Below are positions 24,001 through 37,684 of a DNA stretch of 64,000 bases, piece by piece (position 1 is the stretch's first letter; each line of letters opens with the position of its first letter). The translations under genes and the position numbers were made by a program. The stretch comes from Sphagnum magellanicum. Taxonomy: Eukaryota; Streptophyta; Sphagnopsida; Sphagnales; Sphagnaceae. The notes under the pieces were generated by a model that searched no databases, was not told where the DNA came from, and worked only from the letters and a program-made list of their open reading frames with translations. The stretch lies in NCBI GenBank assembly GCA_021904315.1, contig CM038909.1, positions 21,738,212 through 21,802,211 of the forward strand, read 5' to 3'.

Positions 24001-27000
24001 TCCACACCCTATTAAGGTGAAAGCATAAACTATGGGGGGGAGGGGAAGATAATTGTCCCATTGTATTGTTTTTCAAAGTACCTATATTTGAATTTAAACC
24101 ATGTCATTATTAAGAAAAATTTCAAGATGTTTTTACATATTATGGCAAGTTAAACAAAAAAAATAAATTTAATAAAAAATATTTAAAATTTCATATGATC
24201 TGTGATGTTAAAATAAATTTGCATTTAAAAAATGTATGTCACAATGTATTAAAAATATATATATATATATTGAAATATATATTTAATTTAATCTTAATAT
24301 CTACAAAATATTGTGGTTTCATATTATTTACATAGGATTGTGAGCCATGTGAAAAATTTGAAAATTATTATTTTACAAATGGGTTTTTTTCAATGTAATG
24401 AACATAAGTATGTGAAAATTTGACAAATAATCACTTTCAAATGAAAAATGTCAAGAAACATGATGTGAGCCATTAATTATTTTTTCATTTAAAGATGTTG
24501 TTGCTTGATAATTTTTTTAAAAAATTAATGTAATCTAAAGCAAAAAATAGGTTCTATTATATTGCTTATGCCATAAATATATCCATTATTCCTTGAATTA
24601 TATATATATAAATTTCAAATAATATTATATAACAATAACTTTGTGAAAATCAAAATATAAAACCCAAACACCAAAAATGGAAACAAACCAAATGTTTGGG
24701 CCTATGTACACATGATGCACTCACTTACATGCATAAGGGGCTACATACCTACATGCCTAGGGGAAGCCTACACATTTAATACACACCTAAAGCACCTACA
24801 TTCTTACACATACAATACAACATTTTATATGCTATAAATCCACACTTGTCACACACCTAGGCCATGTTAAATAATAATTACATAAATTGATAACATTATG
24901 AAATGCCTTTACACCACATGAACACCACACAATCCACCTATTGATGTAATGTTTAAAGACTATACCAATATATTCGGCGCACTTAACAACCATTTACTCC
25001 AACCACCAAGCTATTAAAAAAAAAGCACAAAGAAAAATATTTGGCTACACTTTACACCTTTGGCCATAAGGACAAAAGTTGTGGTAAAAAAGTTTCAATT
25101 AAATAGAAAAGATAAACGTATCAAGGGCAATGCAGTAACTTAGAGAAGAAAATTTGATTGGAATGGAAATTTTTTTTAATCATGTTAGACATAGTTATTT
25201 TTCAAATGGCAAGGAAATAGACAAAAAATACCCCAGCCACATGTCATTTTAAACAAATCATTCAATCATGTATTAATTGCAAATAAAACTAAGAAAAGGG
25301 CCTAAAAATTACCATCCTCCTAGTGATAATGTGGGGAAAGAAAAAATAAAGTATGAAAAAAAATATTATTCCTTTGTTATTATACTATAATTATTCAAAA
25401 AAAAGTTAGTAATGTTATACATAAAAGGTGCACATAACAAGGTCCATGGGATAGTAATTATGTTTTATAGTATAATTACTTCTTAATTTCTTAACATTAC
25501 CATCATTGGAGAAGAAAGAATAAGACATTGTCAATTTAGTTTAAAAACCTCAATGAGTTTGATGATGGTAATTTTGTTTTGTCGTACCTTTTTGAACTAC
25601 CTAAATCAACTTTATATTATAAAACAGTAAATGATTATAGTAAGTTTAAGGGAAACAAACAAAGTTATCAAATCCATGGAAGATAATTTTTTTAAATAAT
25701 AGAATTCCCATTTTGACAATGATTTTCAAGCATATGAAACAAATAAAACATTAGGAAATGAACCCATGGAGGTAGGTAGTCCAACTACTTTCTACTATCA
25801 TAGTACTTGAACAATTTTGACATAATTTATTTTTTTTCTAAAAATTTGAAAATTATTTTTTACTTGTGCCAAAATTTTCATAAAATTAAAAATCTACAAA
25901 TTTGGATTGTTCCTCTTTAAATTTTTCAAAAAAATCCATTACTTCCATGAAAATAGTTGGTCCTCCCCATTTTCTAAATCTTTCATTATATTAACTCTTA
26001 CCTTTTAAGCAATTAATTAGCTGACTATCATTTTCTAGAAGGTTAGGTGGTTGATTTCTTACTTACCTTTCTTAAAAATTAGCTAGGCTATTGGGCATTA
26101 GTTCCTCCGAAGATGGAGACAGTAAATTAATCCACTACTTGTAATTAGAATCACTAAGTTGTCCCTCTAGTTACATTAACCTGGAAGTAAAAAGTAAGAC
26201 ATTAATTGTCCTTTCATAATAATTATAATCACAATTTTGGAGATGAAAAAGATATGGTTTTTTTTAGTCATTTACCATAATGTGTTTAGCAAATTGATAT
26301 TCTTCATATTGGTGCCACTAGATAATGACAAAGTTGCAACTATGGTAGAGTAAGCACAAGCTAATCCTAAGCAACAAAAGTGATAAAGGTTTGTCAAGAT
26401 CTAGTTGGGATGTAAGATTTGGAAGACCACCCATGAATGCTATCAAATGGTGTTTTTCAATAAAGGTTACCAAATATGCAACCCATACCACATTTAAAAA
26501 AGGATATTGTAATTCAAATAATGGCAACACATCATAATGTCCTAAGTTAAACATAACAAAGGAAATTGGCTTGAAAGAACATAGCAAAATTCAAACACAT
26601 TCAAAAAAGTTGTTATATACAATCTTTATATGATTGAAAATGCTTTAAAAAATAGATATTTCAAGTGGGATTGCATTCCCCATAAAGATTTAAAACATAG
26701 TCATGACCAATTGAATGGTTAGGAATCAAACTAACAATTCAATGTTCAATCAGAAAAACTTTGAACATAAAGATCATATCACTTTTGATTAAGGAGTGTG
26801 ATATGTTGTTGAAAAGTTCTTTTCAAATACTACAAGTTTTCCCTTGGGGATTTTGAATTACAATCCATATGATGGTATGAATTCATAAAGTAAGACACAT
26901 AAATTAAGAATTTTAGGATTCTCATTTAAGATTTTTAAAATTTGTGAATTTATGCCATTTTCAATAGTTTCCAATCCCATGTTTACAAAATATATTAAAG

Positions 27001-28112
27001 GGGGAAGATTGGTAATGAACACATGAAAATAACTACCATACCTCCCTGCCACCATGTTTAATACATTCACCTTTTTGGGATCCCACTTCTACCATATGTC
27101 TGAATTATAAATGGCATTTTCAATCCTCAATTTCTCAATCATTCCCATTTCATTTCGTTTCAACATATATTCCACTCAAATGTGATTGCTTTCCATTATA
27201 TTCAAAACATTATCCATTTATTCCAACTTCATAATGTTTATAAATATTTCCCTAATTGGACACATAATGAGTTATAAATTTTATCGATGTGGGAGGAAGA
27301 ATAGCATGGGTAAGTAGGCCATTATCCATGATGAAGGATGACAAAATGACTAATAATAAAGGTTGAGCAAAAGGCTTTCTATTCCTATCAACCTAGATGT
27401 CAATTAAATGATTCTCAAATTAGTTTATTGTTTATTATGTTGCTAGTTTATAGTAGAAGGTTGATGCCCAAATCATTAACATGTAAAATTCAAATAAAGA
27501 TTTATTATGATACTTGAAGTTATGGGTGAATATACTAGCAATCATAACAACTCCCATTACATTTCCATTGTGTCATGTTGTTTTGTTTATTCACCATTTT
27601 ACAAGATATCTTCTTTTATGATCCTTGTCATCCATGTGAAAATAAATGTCTTGTGTTGCCTTCAAATTCCATCGATCCTAATTTAACTAGTATAATTTTC
27701 TTATTCAATAGCCAACAACATATCCATATTTGCATCCTTTTCTTATTCTTTTTGTGAACGAATATTACATGCATGAAAATAACCAAGTCTACAAGATTTT
27801 TTTAACTAAAACAAAAACAAGTGCATGCATATTTTCAAATCCAAATTGTGAAACAAAAAACTCAAGAACAAGAACACAACACATGAAAAATAAAAATCCA
27901 ACAAGATATTATTGTATGGAAAAAACAAAAACAAAACAAGGTTATGACAAGGAAATGTACCCAAAACTGGTGTTGAATAAATTGAAGGTAATGGGGAATT
28001 CTGACTCTATTTATATTTATTCGGCATTTAATTCAAGAATGTTTCATAAGAAACTTTTAACTTACATGTGGCCTATGTTCACCCATGTGCACCCATGTGT
28101 ATCCATGTGTAA

Positions 28113-28345
28113 ACTATGATCGAACTAAAACTCAACTAAAAATGATTTAAAATTCAACTAATAATTAATTGACAATGAATTAAAGATTAATTAAACCTGA
28201 ACTAAGAATTAATTAAAAGTTAATTAAAAGTGAACAAAGACTTAACTAAAAATCAATTAAAAGTTAATTGAAAGTGAATTAAAAGTGAACTAAAATTTAA
28301 CTAAAAGTTAATTGAAAGTGAACTAAAACTAAATACAAGCTCATT
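28113..28345 (+). repeat. Short-unit minisatellite (GTGAACTAAAA / TTAATTAAAAG type)
   Basis: About twenty imperfect 10-12 bp units built on 'AATTAAAAGTGAACT' variants follow one another without other sequence, ending near ACTAAATACAAGC. Composition alone does not explain the repeated AAAGTGAA and AAAGTTAA words. Confidence 0.65.
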
Positions 28346-28399
28346 ACAAGTCATGTAAAAACATTCATATGAATGAATTCCATAGTGTTGGCATTTGTA

Positions 28400-28640
28400 A
28401 CAATAAGATATCCATATAATCACCATGTTCCTCATCTCCTCTTATGAAAAGAGCAAGAATTTGAGTATATGGGCCGCCATTTTCTAAAACAAGATATCCA
28501 TATAACCAAAGCCTTTTTAAAAAAAACAAGATATCCACTAGCCATTATATTTTTCATCTACAAAAGAAAAAACAAGAAGTTTAGTATTTGAACCTTTTTT
28601 TTTGAAACAAGATATCCACGTAGCCCCCATGTTCTTCATC
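28400..28640 (+). repeat. Four-fold ACAAGATATCCA repeat
   Basis: The word 'AAGATATCCA' followed by a 'TATAACC'-like tail occurs near 28405, 28485, 28528 and 28609. Copies 1 and 4 also share a following 'CCATGTTC.TCATCTC' segment, implying old local duplication with spacing near 80 bp. Confidence 0.6.
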
Positions 28641-31600
28641 TCTTGTTTCATAGCGTTCCAATCCTCCACATCGTTTACAACTCCTTTGAAATGTAATTCA
28701 AAATCGATCAAGTGAATGTGTGTTTCATGTTAATACACCTTCAAGTTTGTTAATTTGTATTGAAAGTAAAAACTTGTTGATTCTCAATTTTAAAAATGTT
28801 CAATGTAACCCCAAAAGCACCTTTCATAAACTAAAAAATGTGAAAGTTCAAAAATAGGATTAAATTGAATTCACAAATTTGAGTTCAAAGTAAAATTAAT
28901 TTGCAACAAAATAAAATAAAATGATAAAATTGAAGGCAAAATGGACAAGCCATGAACAACCTAAATCACAAGAATACCATAATTCAAATTTCAAAGGAAC
29001 TCACTTTCTTCCTTATAATATATTATATGATTAATAACATAATTTACATCGGTCGCAAATATTTCGAAAAATCCAAAATGAAAGTTTTGAAACTTTTTAA
29101 TTTTGGACAATTATGATTCATATATTGTTTTGTGCTTAGAATCCACATGTGGATTTTAATTGAACAACTTTCAAAGATAATGTTCTAGCCTTTGAAAATA
29201 TTTTTTTCCAAAATTTTACAATATATCATAGATTTCATTTGAAATTAATTTAACCTTTATTTCCTTAATGTTAAGATGCTTGTAAGGGGGTTTCATTTTT
29301 TATCACTCTTTAAAAGTCCATGTGATAGTGTTAAAATGATAATCTACTCTAATATCCTGATTATATTTTTACAATTACATGGTGTTTAATGAACTTAAAA
29401 ATATATGCAAGAAAAAAAACCACTTTAGATAACATACACATTAAGAGAATAAAATTAAAATCCACAAAAAAATGATTATGATATGGATTTATGAAAATTT
29501 GGCCCATTTCAAACCATTCAAAAGTGCACAATTTTTTTGGGTTAAGGTTATCCTAGGAAACCTTTGGCATTTATGTTCCTATTGGTTTAATACATCATAT
29601 ATTGAGTCCCTATATTATATCCCAAATAAAAACCATACATAATATGGATGTATAGAAAACAATTTGTATTTTTCAACTTAAAAAGTCCATTACTATAATT
29701 TTGGTGTGTATGTGTTGTAATTTTTATATGAATGTCTTCTTATTCAAGTCTTCTTATTCAAGTTGAAAACCTAAATCAAATCACAAAATTGGCATATTAT
29801 TGATTTTATGGAATGTTAATAACATGTAAATACATGACATTCTACAAAAAATTACGTTGTGACACAAAAATGAGTCACCATACCTTGCAAATATTGTTCA
29901 ATGATCAAAAGTCAAACTACCAATTTAATTCATGATCATTATTTCAATCATAATTTATTATAAAATCTTCAAATGGAAAATATAAATTCATCTATAATAT
30001 GTAAGGTTTCATTTCAATAAGGTTTATTATTTAAAACCTTTTCCCAAAGATTTGGATGTCAACTCTCAAAATCGAAATCCATTTAGGAATGTTGAAATTG
30101 ACTAAACCTTGCACTTTCACATATTTGTGAAAATGTGTTTGAAACTTCTGACACTTTTTAGCAGATTTCCCTTTTCATGATTTAACTTTGGACATAAGCT
30201 CACAATTAGGATCATATTGAATGATTTTCTTTATCACACAATTGCATTAATCATATTTTTTTCCTTATTTTGGAAATTGATTTAGGGTTTAAGGTTTAGG
30301 GTTTATTTGTGTTTTCATCTTAATAACATCTTGCAATTTTCAATTTTTATTTTTTGGCATTAGGGAATGCATCTTGGGTTTTCATTTTGTTATAAATTTG
30401 TTTTGCCCCTAATACCATTTGATAAACTTATGGGTCAATACATGTTCAAATGATAAAATCAATTCATTCATAAATAATGCTCTCACATCCCTTGAATATT
30501 TTTGGAAATGAATAAAATAATGGAAATGATGTAGTTTGAATCGTTGTAGTACAATTAACAAAGGTTATGTGTTGGTTTTGACTAAGAAGTGAATAAGAAA
30601 TTAAAAAACCAAACGGAAAAGTGTTTTTAGAGAAACGGAAACAACAAACAACTTGAAAGTCAAAATCATTAGAGTGTAAATTGCTTCTGGTTAATATTGT
30701 ATGTGGTATTTTAGTTATTGTAATTAAGAAAAACAAAAAAACCTATTATTTGGCAAATAATAACATGTAAAAAATTATAGTTGTTAATACATTTCCAAAT
30801 ATATTCCTTATGGAGCAATTGATATTTTTACAATACATTTTTTACATGTCAATAAATATTTTACTTTCTATCTATTTAATTATTCATGTTGCATAATTTG
30901 ATATTCCCAAATTCCACAACTCATAATGAATAATTTTATTTTTGATTAATTCTTATTTCCAACAATTAAAAGAATGTTAATTACTCCAACAACCACAAAT
31001 GAGACTTAATTTTAAAACAACTTCAAATATACCCACCAAACTATAGCACATTTCTTTTTTATATATTTAAAATAAAATTAAAAAAAGAAATATCATGCCA
31101 AATTTTTGTTTTTTTGAAGGATAATAAACACAAGGAATAAAAATGAGTGACTTTTTTCAACAATTTGTGAAATATGGACAAAAATAAAACAAAATTACAA
31201 TTAAAAAAAAAGTGGATCATTATTTTTGAAGTTGTTATTGAAAAAAGTTTCACAATTATGAAAGGTGAAGACCAATGTTGTATCAAAATATATTGATGAA
31301 AATTTGATATCAATGATTGGTATACACATTTATATAAAATATCATACCGAATTTTTATTAACTAACACCAATAATTTAGAACATACTTAAACCCTAAGGG
31401 TTTAGGTTGTTAACACTGAAACCCAACTTAATTTCCTTTTGGTGAAACTAGCAAAAAAATTGGATTGTGAAACTATCATTTTGTTAGGATTAAGCCTAAA
31501 ACTAGATCTTTGAAAATAAACTTTTGAAAATAGGTTCATGTTTTTGGGTAGACACATTAAGGTTAAAGAATAATCAAATTATTGAAGGCTACCTATTTAA

Positions 31601-33151
31601 GGCTAAAATTTAAAGGTAGATGATTGGTTTTAATTTGTTTTAAAATTCAATATTTTTTAATTTGTAGTTTTAACTTGGTTTAAAGCTTTGTACTTTTATA
31701 AAATTTATAGCCTTTGGGAGTGTGTAGTGTGTACATGAAATCAAACTTTATTTTTGAATTAGGTCCAAATGTTTTTGAATTTGAAAAAAAGCCCAAATTT
31801 GGAATATTAAAATGTGAATATGGCACTTTCAATGGTAAAAATGAAAGTTTGGTTACTTGGCATTGTCATGTTTGGGCAAGTATACAATTGCTTGGGCTAT
31901 ATTTAACATTGTGGAGGCAATGGTATTAAAGATCACATAAATTTAGTTTTTAAGTATGAGATATTGAGGATACTTGGATTAATTGAATATGAAAAATATA
32001 AAGAATAATATTCTATGAAACCAACTATTATGGGGATGTGGTAGACCACTTTCAATATTCATTGCTAACAAAATTCCATTTAAAAAAAAATCATGGATTT
32101 TCAATAGTTAGATTTTGATATCATTTTGAATTATATCCTTTTATTATTTATATGTTTGGATGAATTTTAGACTTTTGAAACGTTCAAAACTAACCATTAA
32201 CCATTTGAAAGTTGAAAAATTGGAGAGAAATGTTGATTTGGAGGCATGCAAAGAGAGGTGTCACACTAAATATTCATAATGTTTTTGCCTCACTAGATCC
32301 AACAAATATATGTTAATGATGTTTGGCCTATTTTTAGGTGAGGTGCAAACTTTTATTATTTTACAAAATCCTTTTAGGATAATGTGGAACACATGTTTTT
32401 TACAAATGCATTTAATTCACAAAATTTTTGACACTTTTGCAAAATAAAAAAATTGTTTAAAAAAAAGTTTCAATATTGAACTTTGAAATTGCACATAATA
32501 AATATGAATGTGGCACTTTCAATGAGAAAATTTAAAATCAAGGGTTGATAAGGTGGCTATCATCTTGGCACACAATCTAACACTATCATTCAATGATTTG
32601 TAATCAAATGTGTAGATAAATATGTATTGAATTGTTTTGAAATTATAACTATTACCAATATGGTTAATGCCTTAGTACCCTTTTAAAAAAATTATTATCA
32701 TTGATCTCAATATAACATGACAATGATATTCAAACATCAAATGTTTTGAAGATGATGATGAAACCTTGTCAAAAAGCCTCAACTTTAAACCCTAAAAAAC
32801 ACCCACCTAGAAAGGAAAAGGAGGAACAAAAAGTGAGTACCTACATTCACAAAAGAGACAACACCCAAAAACTACAAACAAGGGTCACAAAAGTGAAAAA
32901 TAGAGAACTTCCAAAAAGGCAAAGAAATCAACCTATGCACTAAATCTCTCATTGGTTGCATGAAGCAAATTAGACAATGAAATAAGTGGTTGAAGATCTG
33001 TCCACATTTTCCAATAGAATTGTTTCCTTCATCTCAAATTTTTAGAAAGGTATATATACTAAAAACAATATGATATGTATAAAAATATGACACCAATCCA
33101 GCACCAACCACTTTACTAGTACCATTGTGAAAACCCAACACACATCAAAGC

Positions 33152-33236
33152 ACCATCCACTCGATGCCTGTTATTGAACCTCGATTGAGTTAATATTTGG
33201 TTTCATCTTGGTAACCAATTATGTAAGAAATAGGTA
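33152..33236 (+). repeat. Dispersed repeat, copy 2
   Basis: Matches 6775-6871 in order and orientation (ACCATCCACT, GATGCC, GAGTTAATAT, GGTTTCA, CTTGGTAACCAATT), with a short central deletion. An (AAT)n microsatellite follows at 33273-33298. As with copy 1, it lies at the edge of a gene-like block. Confidence 0.7.
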
Positions 33237-34166
33237 ACCAAAAGTTATACCGAGGTAAGGTGGGTTTTTAGTAAATAATAATAATAATAATAATAATATC
33301 ATCATCATCATTATTGTTATTTTGTTTTATATAATACACATGTTTAGGGTTTTTAGGGTCAATAACCTACTTTGAGTGGAATTCCAATAATCTGGGTAGG
33401 TTATCAATATCAGATTGATACCCAGGTGTCGTGTCAATAACCCCACCAACACCGGTTATAACGAAATCAAAGAACCGCCCAACACTGGTGAAAACAAACA
33501 ATGAAGCTACCTACCCATTGTGCATAGCTAGGGAACTGGGCCCCAATGGAAAAGCATTTACCTTGATGGCAGCACATTTCAGAGGCGAATGCCCTCCCTC
33601 ATGCAAGGTTTGCCCATGCGACAGGGCGTCCCATCATACAGGTGGGAGGTCTTGTGGCATGGGCTAGCCTCAGTTGTTAAGCTGGGAATACGTCCTGCCC
33701 TTGCTCCCAGGGCTTTACCCTACACAGAATCACATGAATGTAAGCTTCTCTGTGGTATGGTACAAAGTTTTGCAACCACAAGGCCTGCACAGCTCTCTAA
33801 ATCTGCAAAACAGATCTCAATCGGGAGATCTCAACCCAAAAAGAAATTCAGCCAGATTTAGTTGCTTGTAGCAACATTATTGTCCCATTCAATTTACTTA
33901 CTTAAAGCAGATTTCAGTTTTACATGCAAATATATTTAACTGAAATATATCAGTTTTTCAGTCACAATGTAATTGGAATTTAGTCACACATGAAGTATGT
34001 TGGGAAGACATTAAGAGAAAAAGTATAACAGATACTGGAAGGGAAAAAAAGCATGCTTTCTGAGTGTTCAATAGTTTTATGCCCACAGAGCAAATAGTGT
34101 GGTTTGCTTTGTAGTACCATAGATTACTAAACTGAACCTCTGTAGCTGAAAAGCACCCATTTTTCA
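33237..34166. other. Genic-composition flank, no gene recognised
   Basis: GC rises again here. 33500-33850 contains CCCTC/GGGCTAGCCTCAGTTG-like sequence that faintly recalls a tRNA-derived SINE head, but no A-box/B-box pair at correct spacing could be confirmed. The 33900-34166 part may be the 3' UTR of the minus-strand candidate gene. Confidence 0.3.
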
Positions 34167-34926
34167 TCATACTGGACTACGCTCTTCCATTTGATCTGCT
34201 GAGATAGAATGAAGTGCATAATCTGCCACCTTGGCAGATTCTGACAAGAGAATCAGCACATTCATCCAGAAAAACCAATTACACTCTGTTAGAACTGATC
34301 TCTCATGCACAGAAGAAATGCAGCTCTTTGAACAATTTTTTTTAAAGAAATCTTGGGTCTCGAAGCACATTAGATGTGCTCAGCTGCAACTCTGATGTAC
34401 AACTACTTCGTTCCGGCACAGTTGATAAGACAAAGTTGCAAGAATTGTTACTGTACAATTTCTCAATTGCAGTTTCGCAGTTATAACTGTGATGGTGGAA
34501 GCTTCAGTTGAAGCTTCCATGACAATTACTAAACCCAAAAGCCTATGCCATCAGCCAAAAAAGGAAGCATATCTAGAGAGAATCAAAGCACAAAATGCAC
34601 ACTCATTAGACAACTGCAACAGTCAAATTTATTTTTCAAGTGTCCAAGATTTCCTCAAAACCATAAAATCAGCTGTCAATGAACCGTCAGCTTGAATGAA
34701 AGACATAGAACTAGCATAGAAACATACATAGGTAATAACAAATATGGTACCCAATAATAAACAAAAAATTTCAATGAAAACAAAGAATGGAGCTCATAAT
34801 TATCGCATACCAAATACAATGCCATATGGTTCACGGTTCAGCTTCTTTGCAGTAGAAGATTGATCCTGGGGAAGGAAGAAGACCCCCGATATTCCTGTAG
34901 ATGCCAATAGAGAGAAAATCAGCATC
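34167..34926 (-). CDS. Possible last two exons of an unidentified minus-strand gene
   Basis: Exon A runs from 34926 (after CACTGTAG) or 34894 (after CTACAG) down to 34811, ending TTTG before GTATGC. It reads MLIFSLLASTGISGVFFLPQ, then STAKKLNREPYGIVF, a hydrophobic helix followed by a charged stretch. The final exon, 34240-34167, follows TTGTCAG and reads (G)ESAKVADYALHSISADQ then MEERSPV and stop. Splice phases agree (phase 1) and both ends have good GT/AG signals. I do not recognise the protein; a membrane protein C-terminus is likely. Upstream exons, expected between 35 and 36.7 kb, were not resolved. Confidence 0.35.
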
Positions 34927-36443
34927 CTACAGTGGCTTGATGGAGGTTGCTTTTTCACAACACAAACTTCATTTACAGAATGCGATTAACTTCTCAGCCT
35001 CTTCAAACTGCTAATCAAGGCCTTTGGAGTCAAAATAAACAAACTCTCCTCATCAAATCGCCTCATGTGAAGCACTTAAATGGAACAGGAGCAAAGCCAA
35101 AGCAAGAAAGTTACAGTTTTCAAAAGTATATTATGTGGCAAAGGACTATCAGAAGGCATCATTTGCCTTTTCATGCTCTAATTCAACTCCTTGTCAAGTT
35201 GTTGTGCTGAGAACATGCCAAAAGGATGCACCCAGAGCCTTTGCAGAAATCAGGATACCCAACAATTCATATTCCATGAACTTTGCTAACCTGCCACAAT
35301 CTGTTGTTTTTCTCACAAAAAGCTTGGCAGTTGCAGGTCAGTTGAATGTGCTATCAGGCTACAAAACTCACAAACTGAAGTCTGAGTTTGAAGGATGAAA
35401 CTTTGGTTCCAATTCGAGCACATTGAATAAAAATCAATAAAACAATAAACATCAATACCTGTGACACCTGTAGAACTACTCAAAACCCTCTTGAGTATAT
35501 CAAACAATCAATACCAGAATTGCAGACCTACAAAATGCAGCATAAATTTCCGAAGAGAAGTAAGTGCAGAATGTAAAATGCAACACTGTTTTTTCTTAAA
35601 TGGAAATTCACCTAAAGCTCCAAAAGGAGTACAGGATTTCTGAATCATGAAAGACAAACTAAAGCAAAGTACATCATCATGAGAATAAATACCAAACAGT
35701 ATGTCACAGCAAAGTTTGACAAATGCAAATTGCTTCTCCATTTCACATTGATGATGAAAGGGAAGGACCATCAAATTGCTTCTCAATTTCACATCAATGG
35801 TGAATAGTGAAGGATCATCTTGTGTACAACATAAATTGCTTCTCCATTTCACATTGTTGGTGAAGAGGGAAGAAGCATCTTGAGGTGCATAAACCAAAAC
35901 TCTGCCACCATTCCCTCTAAAGAAGGAAGGTTATTTTGGCCCTGAGAAGTAAGAAGATCACAAGGAACATGAAAACCTCTAATCCTGAAATTGTCTGTTG
36001 CTGCCCCTGCAAGAAGAGGTATAGTTTGCAGGCCTGTGGATGGATCTTGTCAATAAATTTTGGAGTTATTGCTGCTGCTGCTGTTATGGGTCTTTCTTGC
36101 TTATCTTGGCAGAGCCCAGAAGGAAGAGAAAATTGTAGAATTCTTTGTAAAACATGTGCCATTGACCTTGTCTGAGCCATGTCTTTGCTGTCAATGCCTG
36201 ACAGATTTTCCACAACTCCTCTGAAGACTTGGAATGTTGTTGGAGCACAGAGCAAGGGTGCCTATTGTCATTCATATGCTGGATGGCACAGATGCGCAGA
36301 TTCAACCGGTCCTTGATAGCAGACATGCATTCAAGACAATATGTTGCATGGGGGAGAGAGTGCATTTGTGACCATGACATTCAGTCATTGCACTGTTTGA
36401 TCTGAATTCTCCTCTTATTCCAAATCCTTGAGTTTGGCTGCAT
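34927..36443. other. Unresolved intron-like region
   Basis: Genic base composition with pyrimidine tracts and many possible splice signals on the minus strand, but no exon I can defend. It contains three diverged copies of an AAATTGCTTCTCCATTTCACA-type unit shortened to 15-20 bp cores (35728, 35773, 35833). Confidence 0.3.
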
Positions 36444-36463
36444 AGGGTTTAGGGTTTAGGGTT
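36444..36463 (+). promoter_or_regulatory. Short telomere-type repeat (AGGGTTT x ~3)
   Basis: Nearly three tandem AGGGTTT heptamers. On the minus strand this is CCCTAAA-type telo-box DNA, frequent near plant transcription starts. It sits between the candidate gene's expected coding part and the CT-rich tract at 36.96 kb, so it may lie in its leader. Confidence 0.6.
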
Positions 36464-36950
36464 GACCCCAAAGCTCTGGAGGTCAGAACATTCTTGGTGC
36501 TGGAATTTCGTTGATATCTTCCAAGTAATCTCTGATTATTATGTTTGTCTTCTGGAGGTACAAGCCCATGGAGTTGGAAAGAGAGAGTCCGGGGCGAGAG
36601 TGTCTCCAGACCTGATGTGAGTGTCAACATCGTGTAGCAGGCTCCGGGATCCGAATCTGCTGCTGGAATAGGGGGCCCGACTGGCTTCAATTGCTGCAAT
36701 TTTCAGCCTTACCATTTCTACTAGCCCCATTTCTTTTGTGCTTGCATGGTACAACACGAGGAACGCCACACCAGAAACCTAAGCATCCACAGAAACGCGA
36801 ACACGAATGATGAACCCCGAAAGAGCGGATCGCAGAAACGAGGAGAAAAGAAGAATCCAGACACCAACTACAAAACTTCCAAACTTCTATCAAAAAAAGA
36901 GATGGAAGAAAGAAAGATTGCAATACTAACTGATGCAGATTCAACTCAAT

Positions 36951-36997
<47 letters not shown>

Positions 36998-37320
36998 CGC
37001 ACTTCCCCGATCCTTCTTCTTCTCCTATCTCTTCCCCCATCCTTCAGAAACCAACCGCGAAGGACTCTGAGGCGGGGGAGAGATGCAGAGAGCGAGGTAT
37101 TCCCATCCACAAAACACTCAAAACAGGGTCAAATTGCACGAAATAAAAACCGATCCGGGAAGATTTTGAGCATGAAGAGCCAGTGCGGTGGCGCATTGTG
37201 CCTCCAAATCGACCAGAAATCGCAATCGAGGCGCGAGAAACGGAAGCAAATCGAGCGCGGACCGTCTTCCGCTCTCTCTCTCTCTCTCGCCAAGCACATG
37301 CAAACCCTAAACCTAGAGTA
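36464..37320 (-). promoter_or_regulatory. Probable promoter/leader of a minus-strand gene
   Basis: The block is GC-moderate, with a 40-bp pure AG tract (36955-36994), a CTCTCT tract at 37269-37287 and AAACCCTAAACC at 37303. At 37320 it switches abruptly to AT-rich spacer. GA/CT tracts and telo-boxes are typical of plant gene starts. Frames within it are low complexity or overlapping and I do not call them genes. Confidence 0.4.
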
Positions 37321-37680
37321 TCTAGTTTTTTTTACCAGTGTAAAAGGGGTTAAAAACCGCAAGAGAAACAATAATGAAATTATTTATTAAAAAAATAATT
37401 AAAATAATTTGGTTTTACCAGAGCATCTGTTTTTACCAGTGAAAAAGAGTCAATTACTATTCATGTAAAACAACCAAAGGGGTAAAAAAACTCAAGAGAA
37501 ACAAATGATGAAATTTTATTACAACAATTCATGTGTAGTGTTTATTTATACACAAGGTTCTTGCACATTACTTGTGCACTTTGTTTGATTCGAGGCTAAT
37601 TTTCAATATAATTTGTTAGTTAATATTTTTTTGGGTTTTTTTTATAAATTTGTTTATCAAGGAAGGTTGTTTGTTTTTGT
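37321..37680. other. AT-rich spacer
   Basis: Nothing recognised apart from two copies of a TTTTTACCAGTG.AAA.GGGT-like word (37326 and 37431), a small local duplication. Confidence 0.4.
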
Positions 37681-37684
37681 TTGT

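Larger units (their letters stand above)
20201..33151. other. Long AT-rich gene-free spacer
   Basis: About 13 kb of very AT-rich DNA. Frames are short and of biased Phe/Ile/Asn/Lys composition. I recognise no gene, RNA gene or intact element; likely it is decayed transposon matter with simple-sequence patches. Confidence 0.5.

Noticed and set aside
33600-33730. tRNA or SINE head around GGGCTAGCCTCAGTTG
   Set aside because: Resembles an A-box only loosely; no B-box at proper distance, no acceptor stem pairing.
36444-36463. Interstitial telomere block from a chromosome fusion
   Set aside because: Only about three heptamers, which is ordinary for a plant telo-box and too short to imply a fusion point.
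36687-37040. 117-codon minus-strand frame with a Leu-Ser run
   Set aside because: The run is the CT microsatellite; the rest has no recognisable domain and lies in a probable promoter/leader.
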